A stretch of DNA of 64,000 nt from positions 2,661,891-2,725,890 of the forward strand of contig CAJFCJ010000002.1 in NCBI GenBank assembly GCA_904063045.1, read 5' to 3'. Positions 25,861 through 38,823 of the stretch are shown here, one piece after another. Each line of letters starts with the position of its first letter. Position 1 is the first letter of the stretch. This DNA comes from Dimorphilus gyrociliatus (lineage: Eukaryota; Annelida; Polychaeta; Dinophilidae). The notes under the pieces were generated by a model. It searched no databases. It was given only the letters and a program-made list of their open reading frames with translations, and was not told the origin of the DNA. A program made the position numbers and the translations under genes.

Positions 25861-28800
25861 GTCACTACTGGTTGACGTCGATAGAAACCGTGACGCAACC
25901 GGCAATTGACTGCAACGAATTTCTAATCTGCATATTGATAAGAGAAGAATATGTACAAATTGGAGAGTGACGTAAGGCGATCATCGTTATACATGTATTA
26001 TAAAAACTGTACATCTGTAGTTGCCGAATTAACATGGTGTAAAAGGGTGGAAAACCCCCCGCAAAGTCCGATTTGTATGAAATTGATTAATTATACCAAG
26101 TCCAACTGACGTCGCTAGGAAACTGAAAGAGTAAAATGCCCGTAATCAACGACAAAAAGTTTCGTGCAGCTATATACCTGCAATCGATACGGCAAAAACT
26201 GCAGTCGCCATTGCGGCATAGCAATGAAGAGTGTAATTTTGCGTCGATATCTTGGCATAAATCGCCTATTATATCGGCAAAACTCTTTGCAATAAAATAC
26301 AGTCGGATGTGCAACGCCCTTCGGCCATGATTGTTTCGGGGATTTAGGGGATTTGTCTACCCGCTGATAAGGCGTCTAGCGACGCCCCGTCGTACCGAGT
26401 TATTGACTTTGACGTCACTTTCAAAATTGCTTTCTTCGTCTATAAGTTCATTTCCTCTAAAAATCCTCTTGAAAATTTCTGACATCGTGAGACAAAACCT
26501 ACAACTAATTATCTTATGTAATTCTGCTGTTTGATACGATCTCATCCTGTTATGCAAACAATACAGTCAAAAATGGGCTACACAATGGTATATATATACA
26601 TATAAATATATGTGAACAAATTCATCCCCCACTTTTTATTACGTCATTGCGAGAAAATGTATACGTTTGGTGTAATGAGCGAAAGAGGGCAAATAAGGGT
26701 GTCGATTGCCATTAACTTGGCAGCGTTCGAACGAACGTCTAGACCCGAGGCTTCGAAAGACGAATAAATGCGGTCACGTGACGATGAATAAGTAGGGTAG
26801 ATAAGAGCGAAAACACCCTATAGAATAAACTAACTCGCATCATGCAGCTCAATTAAGAGCATGGCAAAACGAACATCTCCCACCCAGCCGCTAAGCACCA
26901 AACACACCTGCTAAAAAGCTTCAAAATTCCAACCGAGTCGGCAATATAGAATTTCGACGCTGATATTTTGCGTCTGACAAACAAGCCGAGTAAATGCTGA
27001 AAAAAATACACATAAACTCGTACTATACACGATTCCCTTCCGTCGTGCATAAACTGTGAGGTGGGAAACTAGCCGTAGAAGGCGACAAAAATTGACGTGC
27101 TAGCTGCCTGACAAACAAGCTCGCATCCGTTAGAAAACAACACACTATAAAGCGTTCGTTATAAACCCTATAGAAACGACAAACGAAAGCTTATAAAACA
27201 AGAATTTTTTTTCTACTGTCATTTAAGCCTATTTTTCATGAAGAAGCGTAACATGACTGTTTGTCACGCAACAATGCGCCGTAAGATAAAATCAAAAAAA
27301 AAAAAAATTTGATAACAAATAGTAGAAAATACTGACAGGCTACAGTTTGTCTTCTTTTAAAGATTAAGTATAAATCTATAGACAAACACCAAAGCCTTAA
27401 TAAACTAGAATACGAGTAAACAATGAGCTTCTTGTAGATAACCGAAGACAGCCATATAAATTATCTATAGACTGTTTATATACAATACAATATATTCTGC
27501 TTGTAATCAGTATACGTCTATGCATACACGTCTACAAACGCAAAACTATTGGAAATTCCGCTCTGCGCCTCAGACAGACCAGTCATGCATACCTTTCATT
27601 ATCCGCATATAAATTATACAGATTTTTCGGCACTTTCAGCCCCTATTTCAATATGCTACTCAAGACGACAAAATAATCGTGCAGTAAGAGAAAAGTAGTG
27701 AAGAAAAACTTCGAATAAATAAAGTTTATCAATATAATAAAAATATATAAAAGTAATATAATAAGAAAACACAAAATCATGTATTAGTATGCAGAATCAC
27801 AATGCAAGAGACTTCTATGACATAGCCTGTTTTATCTCGAGCACCTTTTACGCACGCGCGTGCTCGGCATCAAAGAGCGAGACGCCGATAATGTATAAAA
27901 AAAAAAGAAGCATGGAACAGATAGAAAGAAAAGAATCGAATAGACGAACAAATTTTTCTCTTTGTAGCTTCTTCATTTTATTTATATGGATAATATTAGT
28001 GAGCACGCTAACTTATCTTGTAGGCCTAAAAATACACACACGCGTAAAAACGTTTCTTCAATTAAGGCGCATGTCTATCGAAAACGAATCAGCAGCCCGC
28101 CTGCACCACCTGCGTCGTGGCAGTAACATCTGCAAAATTTTGCAGCAGCCCCCAACTGCAACAATCTAATCTATACGGAGTACTCAATTAGCCGTTGGGC
28201 TGAGTCGATCAATTAGGCGAGGTCGAATTGAAGGTGAAATACATATATTATATATTGAGCTAGTACGTACCAATCGATTATCTCCAATGTTCAGTTCACT
28301 AAGATCGTATCTCAAATGTCCCCTATGTAAGCATAGTGCACGCAACAATGTTCAGCGCATACAAACCTCTCGTATATCAGTTATAAAAAGAAGGGAAAAA
28401 ACTAGATTGGTTATATTTTAAGAGTTGAACAAAAAAAAAAAGTAGTTGGACCTTAACAAAAGAGAGAGAGACTATCTCCTAAAAAAGTTGACTATAAGTT
28501 AGTATAATAAAAAAAATCGTCATATTAATTTTTATGCATCATTAACTAACAATTAGACCGTATGAGAAGTTTTGATGAAAGATGGAAATTTAATCGATTC
28601 TAGAAATCAAAGCTTTTCTAAGAGGAGAAAAGGGAAGACTTTATTTTTTGGCAAGCATTAATCAATTATATGTTTATTTTTCTGTTTACACTTCTATTTC
28701 GGTTCCACACCAGCATCCGATGACGTCAATAACAAAAAAAATCACGTGACGATACGAAATAATGGCTTATACATAAACGTTTTATTGTCTCTTGTATGCT

Positions 28801-28887
28801 TAGTAGATTACTAAACCATATAAAGAGATAGAGTGTATCGAAAAGAAGAGAAAGAATTTAAGAAACGAAACCGCGAGTTTAACTTAC

Positions 28888-28948
28888 CATAAACATCCAT
28901 CTGTCGTAAATACTTGGCGCCGCCGTTCGCTTTTTTGCGTTTCGCCAT
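28888..28948 (-). other. Candidate PCGF-A leader exon with upstream ORF
   Basis: On the minus strand an ATG at 28948 opens MAKRKKANGGAKYLRQMDVY and ends at a perfect donor G/GTAAGTT. Joined to the exon before the PCGF-A ATG (acceptor CAG/GCGTC at 22646), the frame adds GVY, hits TAA, and one codon later meets the main ATG in the same frame. It would thus be a short upstream ORF just ahead of the main start, with the basic KRKK patch an in-frame but stop-blocked N-terminal extension. It could instead be the first exon of some other minus-strand gene. TSS unknown, probably 29.0-29.6 kb. Confidence 0.4.
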
Positions 28949-31900
28949 GAGATAAACTCAGCATAAGAGATAAAACGGACCGATAAGGCCCAATCGTTCC
29001 GAAGAGCTTAGTTCGATCTACCTCAAAGAGCTGCCGTTCGGCAGCTGACTATGTTGAAAGTCTGCGGTCAATATGCGATTGCACAGCGCCACCAAGCGTC
29101 TAAACGTAATTCCCGACTCGGTCCGAAAAATGAGCGACGAAAGCATATTATAGTGTCAAATAACTCGCTAATTAATAAGAGTTCGCTTTTATAAATCAAA
29201 GTTTGGTTAATTTAATCTATCCGCTAAATGGTTCTAGGCTTAATTTTTTAAAGTAATATAAGGTTAATGATAAAAACCATATTAAGTGGAAGTACCCTAT
29301 CAGCAGTAGAAAAAGTAAAGAGAACACATTGGTTCTGGTAGGTCGTTCTGAACCTTGTCATTCAACCTACATGCTCGTGTTGGTTATTAGGCAATATTTC
29401 GTAAATTAATTTTTTAAAACGACCAATTTCTAAAATTTTTGACAATTGTTCCGTGTACTTCCCGTCATTAAATGTCCGATACCTATATGACAACCTTATC
29501 AACCGACCGTCTCTATCGACTAACAAACATTGGTTTCCTGATAAACAAGCATATGGCTGCTAAATACGGATAGCAATATATACGACTACGCCGCCATCTT
29601 GAAAATATACAGTCGGCTAAGCGAAGGCTGGAAATTAACTACGTTGTTTTTACCGAAATATTAATATCGACAAGACACCAACATGAATCCATAGTACAAT
29701 AGATAAGGATTCGCAAACCAACCTTAAAATCCTGTTAGCGTTCGATTTCACTGGTTTAGAGAAGAAAATTGCGGAGAGAACAGTGCAACGTGCTTGCTAG
29801 CCTGTCGTCTGCTGTGAGAAACCGCTGCTGCTGATAATTTATTCACCACGTGATCGAGGAAAAAGTGCCCGTATGATGGCGGATCTATTTCCCGCCAAAT
29901 TTTCCCTATTTTACTCAATTCTTTTTTATTTTAAATAGAGTATATATTAAGAGAAACTTAACGAAATTTTAATACGAATAAAGCGGTTATTCTATTAATG
30001 CAAAATCTAAATTTACAGCAATTTTCCAACTATAACAAATTACGAAATATTACCAATAAATTACATATAAGCATCAAATAATATTAATTTATATACTATA
30101 TTGATTTTACTTATTGTTTTGTAATAGTAATATTATTAGGTTCAAATTAATTTTAAATTAAAACAAATGTTACTTTTCTACTTTTACCTCCCCGAAGCGT
30201 TTCCAGATTTAATTAGTTTTTCTCCGATAGACTAATACGATATCCTTTTGCAGGTGGAATTTTCCAAAAATAGTTCCACATTAAAATTGCTCATTTCCTT
30301 TTAATAATTTATTTATACAAAGTGAAAGATTATAACTAGGATATAAAAAAAATAACAATTTCTAATTTTAGATATTAAATATCTTTCTATTGCGGAAAGA
30401 TTATTGATTTTTTTTGTCAAAGTAAAAATTATTTAATTAATAAAGAATCGTTAAATGATCAATTTTCTTGTTAAATATGACTTGTAGCCGTTTAAAAGTT
30501 AATATTACAAAAGTTGGCAAAACGTACACATCTTTTTGGGACAAATTTTTGGCTATGTAATTTCTATCTACCAAAACCATTTTTTTTCTTAAAAAAGGGA
30601 AGACTTATGGTTATTTTTTTTGTTTTTTTATATTAAATATTAAATTTACTGTTATTGTTTAAAAAATGAAATAAAAGCTACGTCCGTATCGTAAAAAATG
30701 ATATGTTCTCAATTTTTTCTTTCTTCGCGCCTGATTGGTCAGTTTCTCGCGTCGAATAGCGATTAACTTTTTAAAGGCGCTTTATTTTCGTTCGACCGAA
30801 TATAGTTCAATATTTAATATGTAGCAGTTAAATATATTTACAATTCGAATTGATACTGTTTGACGAGTATATTAAGAAAGAAAAAAAAAGAAAAGTAAAG
30901 ATATTCTATAATTGCGGTTTACATATTTGTAGAACAGCTATATCATCAAATATTGCGCTTTCTTGACATATAAGATGGACAAAATCGGATATTTGTTGCT
31001 TATAAGAAGGTGAAGTTTTGTAAATAAAATTGAAGGGTGAAATTTTATAAGATTTTTAATTTATATCTTTATGTTCGTGTCAGGGATAGTGAGAAGTAAA
31101 AGGAAGTGTCACTAAGGTTAAGTGTGTTGGGTAAACTTTAAAAAAGAAGCTTCTCCATTATGTCCAGTAATGGTGGCTTTCATAAGATGAATGCGGACAA
31201 AACAATTGTTCGATATTAATCATGAAATATTTATAATGTATACAAATGTATTTAGCAAATATGTTTGTACGGGTGGGTTTTTTGTGTGTTCTAGAAGACG
31301 TGACAATGATATTTGCCCCGTCGAAGAGGAAAAACGATATGTTTTCTTAAAAGAGATGTCAATTTTTTTCTTTTTGTCTTCTTCAAAAAATATATATAAT
31401 CTAATTAGCATATTCAATATTATTTTTCTAAAATTCACTTTCTTATGAAATATGAATTTCTCTTCGTATTTATTTACAGTTTCATAATATATTAACATTT
31501 TTTACTGTATAATTATATGACCTGATTTTAAGAGATTTTTTCAATTTTATTCAACCTTTTTTCTTTTCCATTCAATTATCTTTAGTTATTTAAAAGAGAA
31601 CTGAAAATGCGTAAAATCTAGTTGAGGCTACTGAATAACTATTGTATTACATATATTTTCCAATTTCTTATTACTATATATAAACAGCTATTATAATACA
31701 GTCGTTCTTTGCATGTTATAGTATATTCTTCCGATATAAAAGGGAACACTTGACACTATACAAAACCTTCTAGCATTCCATTATGGTTAATCCGTTCAGA
31801 TAGACGATTGTTGATTGATTGATTTAAGAGTTCGATTATTATCTGTCAATAAGATATATAATATTTTATAATCATAAATGTTAAATGTAAAAGCAATACA

Positions 31901-34057
31901 AATCTTATCCATTGATTTTTTTTCTTAAATAAAACAAAAACTGAACTTTATATATTTAAATAGAAAGGACATGAAAAATACTAAAGAAAATATTAAGATT
32001 ATTAATAGGGAAATTGTCAATAAAAAATCATTTTTATTAGTAGAATGAATGTTTTGAATAAGTGAATTAATTATTAGGAAAAATATAGATTGAATGAATA
32101 ACATGAGATCAATACTTCGATTTCTGATATCCTCTTCTTCTCTTTTTCACATGCCCCCCCCCCTCCCCTCCTTCTTTTCTTATAAATACACAAATATTAA
32201 TACATATATATATAAGTTATATGTATTCTCATTTAAATTAAAAATTGGCCTCTATGCATAATACATAATACTACATGTGATTTTTTTTTAATACTGTATC
32301 GTATAGAATATCGTTATTCTTGTCATAACATAACACTTCAAGTACAATTCCTTATGAAATAAAGAATTTTCCTTCACCATTATTTACTGATTTTTTGTTC
32401 AATGCATAATATATATATAGATATAAAGATAAATACATTCGAATATATAAATATGATATAACAAATTAAAAAAAGAGAGGCTTATCAGGAAGATATAAAT
32501 TTTTTTACTATTATTATCATTATTATACAATGCTATAGTTAGTTACGAGTTGTGTAATTTTTTTTTTTTGAAATAGGCCTTTTGAGAGAACGGGAAATTT
32601 GAGACGAAGATATATTTTTGCTTGTTTGAATGAGTCATAAATAGTTCTTTTCTTTTGAAAATTGATTTTAAAGATATTTCTTTCATCTTTTTTCCTTTTT
32701 ATAATAAATAATAAAACACTTGTTAAAACTTTTAGAATATTTTCATATAAAATTATGAAAAAGGGTTTTAAATAATAGAAATTGTTTAAGTTGATATATT
32801 GAAACAATTATATTTATTATTTAAAAGGTCATTCACTTTTCTTAAACTACTTTTATGTAAATATAGACTCTTTAAAAGAATATATTTGCATATGTATTAT
32901 ATATGGAAAGGAACAGAAAAATAGAATACGAAATTTCTCAAGTAGCTTAATCTCGAGAACTTTTCCTTTTTTGGCAATAAAAAAAAATTAATAGACTAAT
33001 TTAATTGGTTTTTCATTTTTAAATCAAATTAAATTTAGAAATATTCAAAAGAAATAATAAGTTTTTATATGGAAAATGAATGAATGTCATAAAACTTTTT
33101 TTTATATCTATCTATGTCAAATTTCTATAGTAGTTTTGTTCACCTTCTGTCTTTTTTTTCCCAGTGTGGGAATATTTTTTATACATTCAAATAGTGTATA
33201 TATATATATTTTAGTTAACCAAAAAATGAAAAATTAATTTTTAAAAAGCAAAAAAGGTTCTTTTGATAAAGAACTAATTAACTTTTTACCTTTCACTTTT
33301 ATTTTTTAACATTTTTTAGTGAACAGGTAAAGTGTATTCGTTATTTAAAAAAAAGATTAAAAACTTACTTTTTGTTTTATTAAAAAAACAAAGTTAATTA
33401 AAAATAATAATTATTAAAAAAAATTTTCAACTTTTTACATATTGGTTTAAACTTTTAACTTTTGGTTTAATGTTCTAAAATACTTAACTAATAGTTTTTG
33501 GTTTATATTTTGACATGGTATTACTTTTCATTGTTTTCATTAAAAACAACAATTGTCCTAATTCTTAAAAATTAAGTTTTTATAGTTAATGGTGTTTTTA
33601 TATCGAACATATATTGTAAATAATTTAATAACGACTAATATAAAGTATAAAACAAATCTATCGTACTATCTGCGAGAAAAGAATCTAAATAGTTTATATC
33701 AATAGGATAGTATTTTTTCTAAATCTATATTCATATATATATATATATATATATAATTTGCAATTAATGAAACTTATTTTATTGACAGATAACCTATCTG
33801 ATAAATTGTGAAAAGAGTAAAAGAGAAAGAGAGAAAAGGAAGAAATTTAAATTTTAATATATTTTTTTTTTATATAAAATTTAATTATTTCTTCCTTATT
33901 AAACATATTTGAAAATAAATAAATTGCTAATAAGTTTGTATCCGTTATAATACCCTTTGAATAAGCTTAAAAGGGACCGAAATATATGTACATATATATT
34001 TATATATAGCCTCTGGCAAACTCGCTGCAAACGACTAGTTGCAAAATATCGCATTGT

Positions 34058-35892
34058 CACGTGACCAACTCGTTTTACGCGTTTGTAGAAGGCCAATATT
34101 TTTCCGGCGGATGCTAGTTAGTATTGTTATTTTTTTTTCTTATAATTTGTTAGTTCTATTTGAGAATAATTAAAATAACGAGATATTTTTAAATACAAAA
34201 AATAACAAAATGGCAACTCTTTCAAGTGTTGAAAAATTTTTTTTTGTCTACTATCGATTTCAAAGTGTTGGGACTAGATAAGACTTCTTTTAATGGCAAT
34301 CTTTAAGTATAGGCTTACTTAACTAGAATTGGCTAAATAGAGCGGCTTACGAGCTTTATCATTGGGACCATAAATTACTCTCGAATATATTGCATACTAC
34401 AGATTATTTGGATAATTAAACTGGCGTAGCCAGTAGGAGGCCGGGGGTCTTTAGGAATTTTGTGTAATTATCATATTTATTTAATAATTAACCGCCGACT
34501 GACTGGTAAGGAGGCAAAGATCCCTCGGGAAAGGCGTCTTTCAACAATGCCGCACTTGGAGAATCAAAGCAAAAGGGGCTTTGATCAATGAATATCATGG
34601 TGCAGCACTTCGCCAAGCCCATATTCGTGATATATACTTTCTTTACGAATGACATACAGATATAGAGATATAAATGTCTGTATAAGTCCTTATTAAACGG
34701 AGACAGCGTTTTGCAAGCGTGTTAAGATTCAGTGAATATTCAAGATTTCATTTGTCACGTGACCGAGGAAAATTCCGCGCACGTTACTGCATATTCATAA
34801 GGGAGTAAGAGCGAGTGAAGGGAGCAGAGGAGGAATATAGCGGAATGTTGAGCACCGCCCGTCGAGACACGTGGCTGTTCGTACGGAAGAGTTCAGTTCT
34901 TTTTTCGGTGCCCTTGCCATTATCGAGCGAATGCGTGCGCGCAGCAAGCGTTTTCTCTGCTTTTCCCTACCCCACCCGTTTACTCTGCTGTAAAAATTTC
35001 CTTTGTCACGTGACTTTAATGCGGTACTTTATGCAGTCGTGTGGCTTATATTTTTCAACAGGGTTTGACGCATTGTCACGTGACATTTGCGCTGATGGCA
35101 GTGATACTTCGGTTTTGCTCTAGTGGTGCGCTATATTTGAAATAATAGATTATACGGAAAAAATTAGTGAACACGCGATATGCCCATCTTCACAATTGCT
35201 CATGATATAAAGCTAGTGCTAGGGAGGCTGCTGGCCTAGAATTGCATGAAATAGAAATACAGTACAATAGAGTAATCTTTGAAATAAGGGCAGTTGTTGC
35301 GTAATGATAAATGATGTGGAAAATTCGGATTAATGATTCAAACGCCTATATGAAAATAGACACCTATCGTTTTCGGGATGTTTATAAATCGATTCGAACC
35401 CTTTGTGTAAAGAGAATATGTTATTTCTCTAGTTGTAAACCAGGCCTACTGGTAGTCACGTGATTTATACAAGGTCACTCGCGGGTCATAGCGCCAGTAT
35501 ACCGCGCGTTGTCATGGTAACGTCATTGATTATAACAGCTTGCTGAGTTTGCGTGGCGCTTCTCTTTCTGATTCTTATATTCTATATATTCGTAAATATT
35601 TGCCATAGAAAAATAAAATTAGAGGTAGAAAATTACAGCTATTAATATATTTTGTAATTAGTTTATTATTAACGATGCGTTACTGTTACTCTCGGAAGAA
35701 AGTGTGTAGCATCTCTAACGTCACTCATTCTATGGTAGTGAATTATTCTATGGAAACAAACAGCGTCTAGATGCTTATTGTAGGCGTGAGCTCGCCCACA
35801 CGTTCACACGATTCCAGATGTATTCGCTTCGTATAAACATATATCTCAAATTTATTATGTGCATGAGGTGGAAATTTTAGGCTGCGCACGTG
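34058..35892. promoter_or_regulatory. CACGTG hub in CpG-rich DNA with an X-box
   Basis: Seven CACGTG sites: 34058, 34756, 34868, 35007, 35077, 35457, 35887. Four have the extended form GTCACGTGAC (34056, 34754, 35005, 35075), the core bound by USF/MITF/TFE-type bHLH-zip factors. A textbook RFX X-box GTTGTCATGGTAAC sits at 35508-35521. The block is visibly richer in CpG than its flanks. It is inferred to be an enhancer or an unannotated promoter. Confidence 0.5.
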
Positions 35893-38669
35893 CTTATAGG
35901 CCTAGCTGTTTTTTTTTCTTCATGAAAGCATCTACAGAAAGGCAATTTTATAGTTCGTGTCAGTAGTTTATTAGTAAGAATAGGAGAGAAATAACTGATA
36001 GAATTAGCGACACTGCATATATATCCAATCCAATTCGGTTCACACGGGAATTATAATAGTAGACACTGCGGGGGTTTTTGAATAGGTCGAACTCGAGTTG
36101 CAAGCCTCTTGTTTGTTTTGGGCGTTTGTCGGTTTTATTGCATTTTTCCCGGTGAATAGAAGAAAAACGGGCTTGTTTGCTGTGGCGGCCGTTTTATTGC
36201 GACGCGGCTGTATACGCAGAGATTGAATTAGAGAGGGGTTCTTTCTAGGCGGATCGATTGTCGAGGCGGCGTGCATTATAAATCGGATTTAGACAAGATA
36301 GGATCGATAAATGGGACACGCCTACTGTTTGCTAAAGTCTCCCCTACTCCTCCCCCTCCTCTTGGACATTGAAGATATGGCTACGCCTCTTAAATTGTTT
36401 ATTCAATGTCTGAAACGAATTTATGTATGGAAGAACGGTGCGTTATCGGTAGAAAAACATAGAGCCATTATCATTGATAAACACTTTAAACAACTGAAGG
36501 TTATCAGTCTACCATCTGAATTTATTTAAACCGATATAACGGGGATTTAAACTCTGTCGAAGAAGCACCGTAATGAGGAAGCCGGAGAAGCGTCTACTCT
36601 CCAGTTGACCTCGCCAGTAACCCGCATGAATTATGCAAATGAACTCACGCAAGGAGATCAGTAATGCAAAGCCTCAGGCAAACATCAGCTGCAGTGCAGT
36701 GTTGCAGTTCATTACAGTGCACCTTTTTTCTTTACTAGCTCCCCATCGTCTCACACTCCCCTCTGGAGCGTACTGCAAATTTCATGCAACACTGATTTCG
36801 CGCAATGTCGCGCCTCATTATGTAAGGCAATTTTTTGAAAAACGCGAGTTTTATTTATTCTTACTGTTCCCATTATAAATTCTACATAGTTTAGCCCGCA
36901 TGTTTTCCATTTTCTTAATTGAAACCTTTATACTCTTCTTCCTAATAATAAGCCTATATCATATAACCACAAACAAAAAGCGATAGCTGTCGACTTAACG
37001 AAAAAATCATATATAAGGCTTATAGCCAGTTTCTATTATAGATGCTTCCCCCATTAAACTATTATTTATATACCGTAAAAACCGAAAAGGGATTAAAAAG
37101 TGATAAAAATGTCTTTCCTCGTTGGCCAAGAAGAAAAACCAGAGAGAGAAGTGGATTTAAACTCCGCACAAATAGGCCTAACTCTCACACTTAGGGCTAA
37201 AAGTATAAATGCCACTCTTATTCTTTTTTCTCTCAGCTACCGCCGCGTTCTCTTTTTTCGTTTTTTCTCCTGTTTTTATTTCCTCTTTTTCTCTTTTTTC
37301 GGCTTTCAGTTATTCTAAACTATATTAGGCCTATGAAATTGTGTAAAAGAAAGAGTAAACTAAACTTTACGCTTACACGCAAGCGCAGTTTCCTTTAACT
37401 CTCGCTCGAAGATTAGCACAAGATAAATTTCGGCCATCGACGAAAGAGAGCTGAGATTACTATTTGGTCTTTACGCCTCTCTTAGTTGGTAATAAGCTAG
37501 AGGGCATTAATAGAATACAATTATGAAATTATTGGTATTGAATTATATTTAGCTGAATAAATCAAGTATATTTGCAACAACATTCCTCAAGAAAAAGAAA
37601 AAACAATATATACAATGTACATTAATAAATAATATTTACACATATATATATAACGATTATGTAAAGAAGGACTATGCTTCATTTTTATATTGTATAGTAT
37701 AAATGTATATATAGAAAAATTTGGACACTAATACAAAATGCACCTGTTTTATACTATTCATTCATAAAAAACGATGTAGAAAAAAACGGTTTTATAAGAC
37801 TCTCACCAGTAGTATAAATACTTTAACAACAACAAAAAAATCGAAGAAAATGAATAAGCAAAAACAGGAGAATTTCATTTTGAAGGAATTGAATAAAGAG
37901 GAGATAAATTACTTTCGGAATGGATTTTTTTTCTCTTCTCATTCCATTCCCTCTAAAACCCAACGGATACAACGAAGCATTGAGAGAACGGCGAAGTGCC
38001 GAGAAGAATATCGATTAAATGCCACACGCAGAAGCCTTTTCCATAGACGCGAATAGATCGGGTCGATGTGAAAAGAACACAAACCAACGTAAAACAGACA
38101 GTACACTGTATATTTTTTGCAAATAAACAACAGTCGTGACGTGTTTGCCAATGTCAGAGGTCGTTTTCCGCGGAGGTGGTGGGTGTGAGGGGGGCCGAGC
38201 CGAGGTCGGCCGGGACCGTTATTTTTTTATCGCAAATTACGTAAATCGTTTTCGGGTATATGATTGTATTATACACACATAAGGGAGGTGTGGGCGGATG
38301 GAAAAAGAGAAAGCGGGTAGAGGAGAAAAAATCCACGCCCGAAACTAATTAGCCGTCTACCTGTCTCATTAGCAAAAGCGGCACGACTGTTCGATATATG
38401 CGTGTTATGTATACGTGCATTTAAAGGAAACCCTGTATAATATTACTCTTTTCTTTTTTTTTTTTAACTTATTGTTTTTATTACAAGAAAAAAAATTTTT
38501 TTTAGTCTTAACCAAAACTAAATACAATTTCCACAAGTATCAAATAATGAGACGAATCGTCACGAACTGATCTAGGCAGGTAATATTTACAGAGTCTTTA
38601 AAATTTTCTCATGATTCTAGTACGATTCTTAAAATCAATACTAAAAAAAAAGAAGAAGAAGAGAATTGT

Positions 38670-38675
38670 TTTATT
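38670..38675 (-). terminator. Candidate poly(A) signal of PCGF-B
   Basis: AATAAA on the minus strand about 150 bases after the stop codon. Confidence 0.4.
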
Positions 38676-38823
38676 CATACCAGAAACATCTTCTTTCCTT
38701 TTTGTTTTGTGTGTGTTTTTTTTTTCATTTTATACTTGAAGGCTTCCTATATTTTTTTTTTAAAATGAAAGAGAAAAACATGTGTAAAACCGCACAGGCA
38801 TGCACTCATTAACTGGAAAATCG

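Larger units (their letters stand above)
22633..28887 (-). other. Probable large first intron of PCGF-A / gene-poor regulatory DNA
   Basis: About 6.2 kb between the acceptor before the PCGF-A start ATG (CAGCAG, exon beginning at 22646 or 22649) and the candidate leader exon at 28888. No confident gene. It contains CACGTG sites at 22996, 23583, 25458, 26775 and 28743, CRE palindromes TGACGTCA at 23263 and 28721, a CCAAT-ETS-X-box cluster at 25821-25860, a second X-box at 26111, a (TA)n(GT)n repeat at about 24970-25026 and a CpG-rich block around 25.8-26.8 kb. Confidence 0.5.
28949..38823. promoter_or_regulatory. Spacer between tandem PCGF genes
   Basis: 9.9 kb with no gene I can support. Notable parts: a YY1-type GCCGCCATCTT at 29590-29600 (AAGATGGCGGC in the PCGF-A sense); CACGTG at 29846; an inverted CCAAT palindrome near 30732; AT-rich low complexity 30.8-33.9 kb; a CpG-rich E-box hub at 34.0-36.9 kb; purine/pyrimidine-rich DNA 37-38.8 kb. 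The 3' UTR of PCGF-B occupies the right end. Confidence 0.5.

Noticed and set aside
26087-26557. Several overlapping 60-75 codon ORFs on both strands
   Set aside because: The block is GC-richer so stops are rare in every frame; no frame shows family similarity or consistent splice structure. Kept only as regulatory DNA.
27789-28169. 126-codon plus-strand ORF with one hydrophobic segment
   Set aside because: No recognisable family, Lys/Arg/Ser-rich, no promoter or poly(A) context, inside the presumed PCGF-A intron; chance length is plausible.
34815-35123. 102-codon ORF in the E-box hub
   Set aside because: It runs through several CACGTG palindromes, whose reading gives repeated CHVT-like residues; reads as regulatory DNA.
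35388-35402. B-box-like GATTCGAACCC
   Set aside because: T-stem does not pair and no A box is found at the right distance on either strand.
37721-38056. 111-codon Lys/Arg/Thr-rich ORF
   Set aside because: Low-complexity composition from A-rich DNA, no domain, no splice context.
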